A stretch of DNA of 64,000 nt, taken from the NCBI GenBank assembly GCA_021229015.1, contig CM037783.1, forward strand, positions 57,184,169 through 57,248,168. Direction: 5' to 3'. A program made the translations under genes and the position numbers. Of the stretch, positions 36,706 through 64,000 are shown one piece after another (within the stretch, counting starts at the first letter, position 1; each line of letters starts with the position of its first letter). The DNA is from Solen grandis (lineage: Eukaryota; Mollusca; Bivalvia; Adapedonta; Solenidae). Under the pieces are notes generated by a model. It saw only the letters and a list, made by a program, of their open reading frames with translations, searched no databases and was not told the DNA's origin.

Positions 36706-36865
36706 TGACAATGATATGATAGCAATAACAATATGACGACTATTCAAACGAATATTATGTAGAACTTGGTCCCAATTACATATAAGCCAGGGCTGTACAG
36801 GAATTTTTTTCACATCGATATTCCTTGTAAAAAGCAATTACATTTATATTCGTATTAAAATGTTA

Positions 36866-37801
36866 TATGGTGGCATATTTCTGCCAGCCACTTATCCACA
36901 TAGTTATGTCGAAACTTTTCTGAAAAATTCTCATATATTCAGTTAGTATCTGGCAAATAGAACATTTTAAAGTAGGTATCTTAACATGACTAAACTGTCT
37001 GTTAGTGCCCACTACTGCCAATCACATATTCACTTAGGTTAACTGGATATCATGCTTTTTTCCAGATAATTATGCGAAAAAAAATGCTTGCTATCCACAT
37101 AATTTAACTAACTAACTTGAAAAAAGGCGAGATATCCAGTTATCTTAAGTGACTATATGGCTGGCAGCAGTGGGCACTAACAGGCAGTTTTGTCCTGTTA
37201 AGATACCTAAGAGGATAACACGAAAGTTTTCTACTTGCTAGATAATATGGTGGCATATTTCTGCCAGCCACTTATCCACTTAGCTATGTCGAAACTTTTC
37301 TGAAAAATGGTTACATATTCAGTTATTTTCTGGCAAATAGAACATTTTCAAGTTATCCATGCACTTAGGTATGTTAACAGGACTAAACTGTCTGTTTGTG
37401 CCCACTACTGCCAATCACATATTCACTTACGTTAACTGGATATCATGCTTTTTTTCCAGATAATTATGTGAAAAAATGCTTGTTATCAACATAATTTGAC
37501 TGACTAACTTGAAAAAAGGCGATATATCCAGTTAACTTAATTGAATATATGGCTGGCAGTAGTGGGCACTTACAAACAGTTTTGTTCTGTTAAGATACCC
37601 AAGAGGATAACACGAACGTTTTCTACTTGCCAGATAATAACTGAATATGTGACAATTTTTCAGAAAAGTTTGACATAGCTAAATGGATAAGTGGCTGGCA
37701 GAAATATGCCACCATAAGATAATAACTTAATATGTGACAATTTTTCAGAAAAGTTTTGACATAGCTAAATGGATATGTGGCTGGCAGAAATATGCCACAA
37801 T
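36866..37801. mobile_element. foldback MITE A, interrupted by insertion of a sister copy
   Basis: Left part 36866-37245 and right remnant 37717-37801 form one element with ends tatggtggcatatttctgcc / ggctggcagaaatatgccac. The interior is almost wholly palindromic (ggttaactggatatc..gatatccagttatct; ctgccagccactta..). It is split by MITE B, with agataa duplicated at the junction. Confidence 0.85.
37246..37716. mobile_element. foldback MITE B (471 bp), nested in MITE A
   Basis: tatggtggcatatttctgcc at the left and ggcagaaatatgccaccata at the right. Two arms of about 230 bp are inverted copies along their whole length. The flanks agataa|..|agataa match the uninterrupted sequence in the element's own arm, so the insertion site can be read directly. 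Confidence 0.88.
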
Positions 37802-37804
37802 ATG

Positions 37805-38810
37805 TTTATCTAAAAATCCACACCAGGTTCAGTTGTAAATTCCAGCGAGTCAGAAAACAGTTTCAAAAGGGATTATTAAAGTGAAAAAATATTTACTCGC
37901 ATAGTTTACGACGAATATTTTGATGAAAAATGATGCCATTTTATTTTAATGCATTATCCCACCCACTTCACCTTTCACTGCAATAATGAATAATAATTAA
38001 TATTGTAAGTACATCAGCGAATGCTTAATGATTTTCTTCGAAAACCGGAAATAAACATTTATATACTAAAGCTCTATAGTAACGCATGCTTTTTTAAGTT
38101 AGGTGGCGCAAGACAAGGAAATTAAATAAATCGGACATTTAAGTGTCACTGTTGATACACGTACACCGGATATTGCTCGTATATGAGCAGGTTGGAGCAA
38201 ATAAATTGCAACCTATTGATGAGATTTCCTATTCTACTTGTATAAAGAAGATTGTGAACAAACAATATTCTATCTCGTCGGTTGTTGGTATATTAAAGAA
38301 GAATAAAACATTTTGAACGCCGCTTGTTGATGCGTATATTTTAGAGTGAAAATAATAAACCCTACCCTGCTCGCCCCATGTCGTTTACATTTTTCATTCT
38401 GACGATCAAAAGTTTGAAAACTGCACGTCATCTAATCAGTAAAATGGTCTTTCGGTAGTCATACTTTGTGTGAATTTCACCATTCAGTAAAACACGCCCA
38501 ACGAACCGAATTGTAATTACGACAGTGTATTGCGTATTGATAGGTGGTGTACTGAGTATTGCGAAATAGCAAACTGTTGTGAGTTAATTACAATATGAAA
38601 TTCTGCGAATTATATTTTTCCCACAGATCAGCGTATCACGCTACTGCCAAATATGCCACGTTAATAACCATTACTAGGGTAGCCACCAGTGAAATAACGA
38701 TAATGCTTCAAGGTTATTTAGTATACACAGAAAATAGAAACTATTTTACCAATAGATAAATGTTTATAGTTGAACAGATGATGTGTACATAAAATAACTA
38801 TGCAATAAAA
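37805..38810. other. intergenic stretch without recognised feature
   Basis: AT-rich; no open frame with motifs and no repeat identified. Confidence 0.4.
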
Positions 38811-38814
38811 ATTT

Positions 38815-38848
38815 GTTTGTTTGTTGTTGTTGTTGTTGTTTATTCTGT

Positions 38849-38935
<87 letters not shown>
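38815..38935 (+). repeat. (GTT)n microsatellite
   Basis: About 38 GTT triplets with one tattctgttt interruption. The poly-Gln and poly-Asn frames are artefacts. Confidence 0.97.
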
Positions 38936-38936
<1 letters not shown>

Positions 38937-39889
38937 ACTGCATAAACAAAAATCCAAGCAGACATTGAATTTGGATATCCGGTATTGAAATTCCCACGGA
39001 CAGTAGTAATTTGATGCAAAGCAATAAGCACGTTAGTTACAATCAGCTGATACTTTCGCTCATTTACCCCTCAATATCCGGTGTACGTGCTTCGACGGTG
39101 AGTATAGTATTCACGGCCACCGATTCGAGTGTTCCTGTCGAGTTGCGAAAACTGACAAATTTACATAACCATAAATACATGCGATCTAAAAAAGAAAATG
39201 TGAATTAATGTACAACAGCACTTTCAAAAGAATATGAGCCGAACTGGATTCCGTACGATACACTCTGATGTCATGACTCTATATTAAGTATCCAGTCTCG
39301 CGGTACCACGTGATAAAGCTTATCTGCAATTGATTTTGAACAACCAAGGCATTTATTTAGAGTAGCAAGCTTATGGAGTTGACACGTGGGCGTCATTTAA
39401 TTCACTTTTAAAGAAAATGTAAATGTATAATTGTGACTGTATTAATTGTGTGATAACAGCAGGTAAATGTTTATCATTTTTTTTATAGAATATGAAATAA
39501 ATACCATAATCTTTTAGTAATAACATAATCAATTCATATATTAATGTTAGTTTTAGTGAAATACTTAAATGTACACATTGCTTATATTCCGAATATGATA
39601 ACTAGCAGATATAGAGCAATATAAATTCCCTTTTTTTTTTTTTTAAACTGAAATCACACTGTAAAAACATAATAATATATTAATATATATATATATGTCC
39701 GTACCTACTTTATGCTGTCAGGAATCTAAAAAATTCTTGCACACCAAATAAAATAAAATTTAGAACCTTGCTACTATTTGTGTCATGATTTCTTAGATCC
39801 GCCAACGAAAACGTAAAACTACCTAGTGTTTATTATAAAAGTTAATAATATCTAATTGAAAATAACAAAGAAAACTCACAAAAATGTCT

Positions 39890-41560
39890 GAAGCTACGAA
39901 ATGATGATGTCCTTTGTTTGATTTTATGATAACAAATCACTCGCCGAACTGATCGTAGCTAACGTATTAATTTTCCAGTATGTCATTTACTTCCAAGAAT
40001 TACTAAAGATAATTATCGCAAACAAATCACAATTCAAATATTTACCATGGATTACAATAACAAAAATATAAAACAGGATTTAAAAGAAGCTACGAAATGA
40101 TGATGTCCTTTGTTTGATTTTATGATAACAAATCACTCGCCGAACTGATCGTAGCTACACGTTTTAATTTTCCAGTATGTCATTTACTTCGAAGAATTAC
40201 TAAAGATAATGTTATCGCAAACAAATCACAATTCAAATATTTACCATGGATTACAATAACAAAAATATAAAACGGGATTTAAAAGAAGCTACGAAATGAT
40301 GATGTTCTTTGTTTGATTTTATGATAACAAATCACTCGCCGAACTGATCGTAGCTACACGTTTTAATTTTCCAGTATGTCATTTACTTCCAAGAATTACA
40401 AAATATAATGTTATCGCAAAAAAATCACAATTCAAATATTTACCATGGATTACAATAACAAAAATATAAAACGGGATTTAAAAGAAGCCACGAAATGATG
40501 ATGTCCTTTGTTTGATTTTATGATAACAAATCACTCGCCGAAGTGATCGTAGCTACACGTTTTAATTTTCCAGTATGTCATTTACTTCAAAGAATTACAA
40601 AATATAATGTTATCGCAAAAAAAATCACAATTCAAATATTTACCATGGATTACAATAACAAAAATACAAAACGGGATTTAAAAGAAGCTACGAGATGATG
40701 ATGTCCTTTGTTTGATTTTATGATAACAAATCACTCGCCGGACTGATCGTAGCTACACGTATTAATTACCAGTATGTCATTTAATCTATAGATTACTTAG
40801 ATTTAATGTTATTGTATAGGAAACAATCCATATATTTTACACCGTTATCAATTTAACTTCTAACAAAAAATGACAAGATTAAGATTTTTGTTTTCAGCAT
40901 TGGATTTAATTTAAAGATTGCATCAGATATTGTTATTGCTCAAATCGCGAGTCAAATCTTTACCATGGTTTATAGGAAAAATTAAATAACTGGGTTTAAA
41001 AGAAGCTACTATATGATGATTTTCTTTGTTTAATTTTATGATAATAATAATAAATCAGTCGCCGAACTGAACGGAGCTAAACGTATTTATCTTCCAATAT
41101 TTCATTTAATATTGTTATTGCACAAATCACAAGTCATATATTTACTATGGTTTATAATAAAAAATATAAAACAGGGTTTAAAAGAAGCTACGAGATGATG
41201 ATATTCTCGGTTTGATTTAATGATAACAAATCACTCGCCGAACTGATCGTAGCTATTAGTATTTACAATAAACATATATACAGTTGAATGCATACATGTC
41301 CTCTCTTTCTCTCTCACCTCACTTTACCTTGTATTTCATTTATAATTAACTGTATTTCTTATTTTCATCTTTTGACAGAGCCAGCATAATTAAAGACAGC
41401 GGAAATGCTGCACAATGGAAATTCGAGAGCCATAGCAGTGAGAACCTGCAGGAACCATGTAATCAGTTTCTTGAATTATCTGAACCAAGAATTGAAGCTA
41501 CGAGATCAGGATATTATGAGAACAACTCGCTCGCCTAACTAATAGTAGTACCATTACAAA
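39890..41560. repeat. ~198-bp satellite, five good plus three decayed units
   Basis: Units begin gaagctacgaaatgatgatg at 39890, 40086, 40285, 40484 and 40684 (periods 196, 199, 199, 200). Decayed units begin at 41002, 41184 and 41494. Each unit contains the short inverted pair agctacga..tcgtagct about 60 bp apart, and tcactcgccgaactgatcgtag. Confidence 0.95.
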
Positions 41561-41564
41561 ATGG

Positions 41565-42030
41565 GTGGATTAAAGGTGAAAGAATCCCCCCCCCCCATCC
41601 CTCTAAATCTACGTCCCACGGTAGATCTTTGAAAATTTGAAAATGTACGCCTCATAACTCAAAGTTCTGTATCCGCGTATGTCAAACGTGTTTCACCTTA
41701 AACACAATAGAACAAAACAAAGGAAATACTTGAATACCAATTAAAAATTGACATTCATTTATTCAAAAGCACGCACACACATGTCAATAGAATAACCGTT
41801 GTAGCGATAAAGTCAACCTTATGACAATCCCTACCCCTAGTCATTTTACCATATAAGCAAGATTGACACCTTGGCAGCTTGTGTAGAAATATTCCATCTT
41901 TTTCTTGTTTGAAATTGTTCTTTCAATTTCTTGATATGTTGTTGTGTTTTGCAATAAACTTATATATATATATGATATGATTTTTTTTCTTTCCTGGACC
42001 TGCATGAGTTTATGAATGAGTAAAGTTTCA
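41565..42030. other. intergenic, no recognised feature
   Basis: Poly-C run near 41587; otherwise AT-rich. Confidence 0.4.
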
Positions 42031-42034
42031 TTGT

Positions 42035-42175
42035 TTGAGTTAACATCTAAACGGCACTCTTTCAGTCAATATGAGACTGTGCGGCAACAATGTGATATCA
42101 CACCGTACACAAAACTCCACACAGTAGTTACCTCCCTTTACAGTCGTGCAAGGGAGATCACTGCGTGGAGTTTGA
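42035..42175 (-). mobile_element. SINE family 1 tail remnant plus small foldback
   Basis: gagttaacatctaaacggcactctttcagtc..atgtgatatcacaccgta is a decayed family 1 tail. At 42112-42173, aaactccacacagtagttacctccc pairs with gggagatcactgcgtggagttt; a near copy is at 32420-32481. Confidence 0.55.
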
Positions 42176-42179
42176 CCGT

Positions 42180-43940
42180 AGACTTCCACACCCTGTCACA
42201 TCATCCAGACACAATTAGACATCATATGTTGGGCACCAATTAGAATACCATTTCAATGTCTCTCAGTACCTTATTTGGGTCAAACGTATTGACAAACAAA
42301 TATGTACAGCTTAACTAAATTAATTTAATTGTTAAAGAGTTGCAACAGTAGATTTAAATTTATAACTGTATTTTGTAGATGCAATTATATCTGAAAGACA
42401 GTTGTGTTTGAGTTAATTTATACATGTAATAGCAAACATATAAACTTTTCAAAATCTAATAAAGTTCACTTGTTCGTTGTATAGCAGAACACTCAATTTA
42501 TTAAATACATGTTTTATAACCGAACATGCTTCTTTTGAAACGCATTTTAGACATGCGGTAGCCGACAGTCTTGCGCAGCGGTAAATCAAAAGCAGGCATT
42601 TTTGAATGGCATAATTTCTGCAGCCGTTTTCATTGCACTTTATCACTCCACACCCTGTAGCGTAACAATGCAATGCGATTGTGTACATCAGAATCAACAA
42701 TACTGAATAAAGGTCATGACCTCCTTAGGTATGCAATTTATGGATTGATCCTCACTCCGGATCATTATGAAACAAATCAAAGCCCTCAAGTCACTGGGAC
42801 ACTGGGGTCATCATTAAATAAAGAGCGAGTTCAGCTGACTTACTACAAGCAACTAGAGTGGCGGGAAAACTTGTGGAGTTTTTTGTTGTTGTTTTTTATG
42901 GCGTCATATGACCTGTGTCTCTATCGAGTTCAACCCTGCTTAAACGTTGGAGTCAGAATTACATGTTCATGTCTACATGTGTGTAGAGCTATTTCATCAT
43001 GTTAATCCTGCCGACAGTCTCGTAATCTACCCTGGTGGAGATCCACCATTTTTGGGAGCCATTAAAAATTGGGGTTCTCCATTTGCCCGCAAAATAAACC
43101 CCTACGCTAGACGAGGAGCGTGACGTCACCTCTACCTGGTACCATCCGACTGGACCCTGATATTCAGTAAAGAAAAGAAAAAAAAATCGATGGATGGTAG
43201 TGGGGGGGGGGCATGTTTGGACCCCTTGCAGGTGGGGGCCGATATTGTCATTTAATGGTGGCTAAATCATGCAATTATATTTCAATACAATGTTTAACAA
43301 GAAATATCTTTAAAAAAGATATTCGGCGTAGGATGAAAGAAAAACGAGATTTCCAGTCTTCTAGAACATTCCGAGGAAAAGCGCGCGAAAGACCGACGCA
43401 CAACAAATTTAGTACGCTCTAAAAATAGTTCAGTATTTTTTCAATGAAATATACTTATTTATAGACGGTAATACAAAAAATTATATCTGTAAATAGGCTT
43501 GTTTGATATTTGTTCATATCATTATTGCATATGACAATTATGATATAAAAGCGTTATTAGTTGTTTTGGTTTTGGCGAATTAATTTTCAATGAGAGCATC
43601 TCGGCAGGCTGAAAGAATTCAATATACATAGTAATTAAGGGGTTTCATGTCATAACACGGTGGATTCTTTTTTTGTTGTTTTAAATCATTTTCACAAAGT
43701 ATCATTCCTCAATTGATGGAAAAGGATTGTATTTAACTTACTGAAATCACTTTCATGTTTACATCAAAAAGAAAAGTAATAACACCAAGCTGAATGATAT
43801 ATACAAGCTGCACCCCTTATTTACAGTAATTTTATAGTCCATAACGATGCGTTAACCAATAACAGGAGTCCTTTTATTCAGCTTAGAATTATTTACTGCT
43901 GTTAGCGTACATTTGATTGGTTTAAGATGCGAGTTGAAAT
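42180..43940. other. intergenic stretch; open frames unrecognised
   Basis: The 110-codon frame at 42673-43005 (plus) has no recognisable motif, no splice context and a low-complexity hydrophobic centre. It was not called as a gene. Confidence 0.35.
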
Positions 43941-43984
43941 CGAAATTATACAGCTACGCCGAAAAAAATGAAGTTTAAGTCACT

Positions 43985-44160
43985 AAGATTCAATATCTCG
44001 ACAATTGACCCTGTCCCCCATTGCATTATCCTGTCTTGAAGTTCTGTCTGGAAGTGATCAATGAATGGGTTATACATGTTGACCATCCAAAACTCAGAGA
44101 CAGTCATAGCCGGGGCATTAGCGCGATGTTGCTGGCGACCGGCGTGGCGTGCCATTCAAA
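43985..44160 (-). pseudogene. hAT-type transposase fragment
   Basis: The minus strand reads RHAGRQQHRANAPAMTVSEF, then WMVNMYNPFIDHFQTELQDR. G-R-Q-x-x-R-x-N-x-P-A followed by (Y/F)-W-x-x-x-x-Y-x-P-F-(I/L)-D-H-F-x-x-E-L-x-x-R is characteristic of hAT transposases related to the 52-kDa PKR-inhibitor-repressor family. Flanking frames are broken, so this is a remnant. Confidence 0.78.
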
Positions 44161-44506
44161 AAATGCGAGATCCAAACAGTAATGATCAAATGTTCAAAAT
44201 CGACACAAATTATATATATCAGTTTTGCAATTGTTTCAGATAGATGTAAAGTATTTATTTTGATCAGTATATATTTTGGTTTATTCAAATGGGGAGTTTT
44301 TACTGGCAAATAATTATCGAGCGAAAGTGTCCGGATTCCAGCTAGAGCTTCTCATCATGTGACAACGGGTCTTCATTCTTAAGAGTATCGTGACATTCAG
44401 GTTGTGACATTTTGTGACATTTTAAAAGACAACCGTGCTGTAAACAAGCTTCTTCGGGGGGTGGGGGTCCATTATATGGAAAACATAACATGACAAAAAT
44501 GCATCA

Positions 44507-44640
44507 TGCTTGATGACATCCTAACTTCCTCATTACAACTTGCAACTTCCTTGGTGACATCCTAAATTCCAAATTACAAACTGCAGCATCCTTGGTGACA
44601 TCCTAAATTTCTAATTACAAATTGCAACTGCCTTGATTAT
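44507..44640 (+). repeat. three tandem ~45-bp units
   Basis: ccttggtgacatcctaaattcc..attacaa..tgcaact repeats about three times with substitutions. Confidence 0.85.
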
Positions 44641-44745
44641 ATCGTCGCATTAAATTTTTCTGTATTTTTCGCATTCAAATATTTTTTTTTCAACTCCCGG
44701 AACGAATTGTACGCACGTGCGTATTCGGTGAATAGACAGCTACGC

Positions 44746-44749
<4 letters not shown>

Positions 44750-44813
<64 letters not shown>
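44750..44813. repeat. (CT)n(AT)n microsatellite
   Basis: About 14 CT then about 18 AT. The Tyr-Ile/Glu-Arg frame is an artefact. Confidence 0.97.
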
Positions 44814-44816
<3 letters not shown>

Positions 44817-45169
44817 ACCAGAATGCAATTATGCCTTCCATACCAAACCCACCTCTCCGTTAAAGGATATTTGTTGGGACAGCTTTACAAAGGATTTTTC
44901 TGGTCCGGACAATTAAAGGGGTTAATTAATATGTCTCAGAACATATCCTTACCAACAATGTCTCGTGTTTTATACCACTGGAAAACACAACTCTACAGCT
45001 AATTTCTCATGTCGTAGTAGCCATGACGTGGCGTTAGTTTTTCACCCGCAGTGAAGGTAATTTTACTCGTTTACGGACAGCTTGAAAGAGTTACCTCGCT
45101 TTTTGGGTTTTTCCCTTCGTTTTTGTAATTTTAAAATCAGAATTCTTACAAGTTTTAGCCTACCAAAAT

Positions 45170-45595
45170 TTCCTTCCAGGGCATTTCTAAATGATGATGT
45201 ATGAAGTGAAAGCCGTTTTTCAGCATTTGCATATGGAAGAGATAACCTTAGAGTACGAAAAGGACAAACTGTAGGTGGTTGAACATTTCTCTCCAAGTCA
45301 AAACTTTCTTATGTTTTTTTTTTCTTTAAGTCATGGTAGCACAGGAAATGAAGCAAGAAATTCAAGGACTTTAATAGGGCTAAGTTCAATTTAGGCTGAT
45401 ATCGTGTTTTCTTAATCGGGACAACACGAAGCCGTAATTTAAACCTGCACGCACCTGCTAGACTGACTAAAAATGGTCGATAAAATGGCGCACATCACGT
45501 GATATCACGTAATGGCCGTTAAAATGGTGGATAAATGGCGGTTTCTGCTATCACGTCACTTCCGATTGTATCCCGTCTCATCGTAGGTATCATGA
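45170..45595 (-). repeat. interspersed repeat, copy B (no foldback insert)
   Basis: Reverse-strand partner of 5915-6515, sharing the same blocks in the same order but lacking the 5984-6186 foldback. It lies within 80 bp of the assembly gap. Confidence 0.7.
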
Positions 45596-45671
45596 GGCAA
45601 ATCCGATACTAAGCGGGATAACATCTCCGCAGGAAGTGAATCTGAAACTGTCAAGTTGAAATGTATGACTA

Positions 45672-45771
45672 NNNNNNNNNNNNNNNNNNNNNNNNNNNNN
45701 NNNNNNNNNNNNNNNNNNNNNNNNNNNNNNNNNNNNNNNNNNNNNNNNNNNNNNNNNNNNNNNNNNNNNNN
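45672..45771. other. assembly gap (100 N)
   Basis: Exactly 100 N, the usual placeholder for a gap of unknown length. CHD intron sequence resumes directly after it. Confidence 1.
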
Positions 45772-62536
<16,765 letters not shown>

Positions 62537-62599
62537 GTATCATGGCCGTCTCCGTGGCAACCTTCTCCTCCTCCTCCGTTCTACATGACGCCACAGGTC

Positions 62600-64000
62600 G
62601 GTGTCCGCTGCTGTGGCGGCGGGGAGCATGATCGTAGTCGTCTAGTGCGGAGCTTCTTGTCTGGCATGGCTTGTGTTTCTTTATCCGGGAACTTTAGGGG
62701 TCTAATTTTGGGAGGGGATTGAGATTCTGTTGAACACTTGATTTAAGTGTAAATATGCCTTCATACTCGCTGACTTGCCACTTATTGAATTTGTGTTACA
62801 CATCAAAAAATAAGATGTGAGCATTTAAGCAAATTCTTTGCCATACTGTAAGCTAGTCACTGTTTATTAGGTCTTTGAAGAATTTTTCCCCCAACAATTA
62901 AGTTTCACAGGTATGAAATTGACTTCTTGTGAATTTGATAAGAAGCAAGCTTTGAGAGAAGTTAGTTAACAACATGAAATTAAAAAAATATTCTAATTGA
63001 CTTGCTAAGTGAATTGGGAAAGAAATCTTTCAAAATTCTAGCATGTTCAGTTCCTATATGTGATGTTCTTTTATTTACTGTTGACCAAAATATTTATGGA
63101 ATGACTTAGCTTTTTGATATGCTTAATAATTTCAGTTTATGTGTCTGCTATGTATTTGATAGTAGTTTTGTGATGCTAGACTGTATGGTAGATATAGGCA
63201 GACAGGTGTTGGGATTCCTAAAAGTTAAATACTTATGTATATAGGTATATATATATGTACATCCCTTTGCTAGATGGATACCTTTCGTCAGCTGGGTGTA
63301 GCCATTTGTAGTGTTTGCTTGCCTTTACGTAGTATGAACCTTGTAGTCAAGGTATGGAAATGTTTTAGTTGGAAAGAGCATGAAAATAGTATTCATATTA
63401 ATCTACTGATAGAGAAAAACATGTATGAAGAAAAGCAATGCAGTGTCACAACTGTAGAGACCCCTCTGAGGGTTCAAACCTTTCTAATTTTCCTGTGCAC
63501 AAGCCTTACATTTGGTTGGTTCTACCAGGGTCTCTGTGAACTTGATGGCCTTATTCACTTGTGATTGAAATGCTCCATCTCAACATAAATCAACGTTAAT
63601 TAAAGGAACTTCAAACTGAGCTTGCCATGACAGTTTCTTTGTGATCAGTGTATGTCATGCTAGAAGAATGTAAATTAATTTAATAGAGTATAGTATCAGA
63701 TACGGCATAAGAGATTAAAGAGAAGTACAGGAAGAAGCTCTATAGTGAACGGCCAAGTTGTATTGGTAGAGATTTTACATTTTTGCTATTGAATCATGCT
63801 CTACTGCCTGCCCTGTAGCCACCTGACCCCATGACCTGCAGTGATTTGTCTAGAGTGTGTTTGTGTGTCGAGGGGTGGGGCATGATTGTATAGAGGTCAT
63901 CCTTGTAAAGATTGTTGAAGTCTGGCTTTGGGAAAAAAAATTGCATTCCATTGGCAAAGTTAACAAAAAAAAAGTAGATTTTGTGTACTGGTTGTCCAGA
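62600..64000. other. presumed CHD intron at the right edge
   Basis: The 96-codon frame at 63274-63564 follows a weak acceptor and has no family similarity. No further conserved CHD exon was recognised before the edge. Confidence 0.5.

Noticed and set aside
42673..43005. 110-codon plus-strand gene
   Set aside because: No recognisable domain, initiator context or splice signals; AT-rich hydrophobic centre.
24237..45671. CHD 5' exons (chromodomains, helicase N lobe) left of the gap
   Set aside because: Open frames on both strands were inspected; none shows chromodomain or DEAH-box motifs.
63274..63564. 96-codon plus-strand frame at the right edge as a further CHD exon
   Set aside because: Weak acceptor, no family similarity, Cys-rich AT-driven reading; left as intron.

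Overview
The window reads as nuclear DNA of a marine invertebrate, most likely a bivalve mollusc. It is AT-rich, its genes are split by introns with GT-AG signals, and it is crowded with tRNA-derived SINEs, foldback elements, MITEs, GTT microsatellites and tandem repeats. There is no bacterial-style organisation. Two real protein-coding genes can be assembled exon by exon, both incomplete here.

(1) Minus strand, 633-24236: the 5' part of an alkaline phosphatase gene. It has seven exons (signal-peptide exon at 24176-24236, then 10512-10735, 9323-9500, 7527-7693, 4511-4618, 1514-1616, 633-773). All seven join in frame and the rest runs off the left edge. The first intron is about 13.4 kb and full of transposable elements (TEs). 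The exon 3 donor appears to be the rare GC type.

(2) Plus strand, 45818-62536 and beyond: the 3' part of a CHD6/7/8/9 (Kismet-type) chromatin remodeller. Twenty-two consecutive exons cover the C-terminal helicase lobe, the post-helicase region, a SANT domain, a very acidic Glu/Lys exon and a conserved segment ahead of the BRK region. The 5' half (chromodomains, first helicase lobe) is missing. A 100-N assembly gap (45672-45771) lies in the intron just before the first visible exon, and nothing left of the gap looks like CHD.

The most notable content is in the CHD introns. Two identical box C/D snoRNA genes (55994-56098 and 57056-57160) flank one exon. Their 11-nt guide matches U6 snRNA around A53, with the expected five-nucleotide spacing to the D' box. 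Human CHD8 hosts the U6-A53 guide snoRNAs SNORD8 and SNORD9, so the host-gene link appears to be retained between mollusc and vertebrate. An upstream intron carries about eight tandem 120-bp units (48900-49830), plus an isolated copy at 51592-51650, that also look like box C/D RNAs with an unknown target. Other introns hold a 45-bp minisatellite that runs into a 3' splice site and three copies of a 234-bp piggyBac-like MITE with TTAA duplications.

The 24.3-45.6 kb interval shows no confident host gene. It holds LINE and hAT fragments, a pogo-like MITE, a nested foldback family, a ~198-bp satellite and SINEs. Most other open frames in the window are microsatellite or repeat artefacts.
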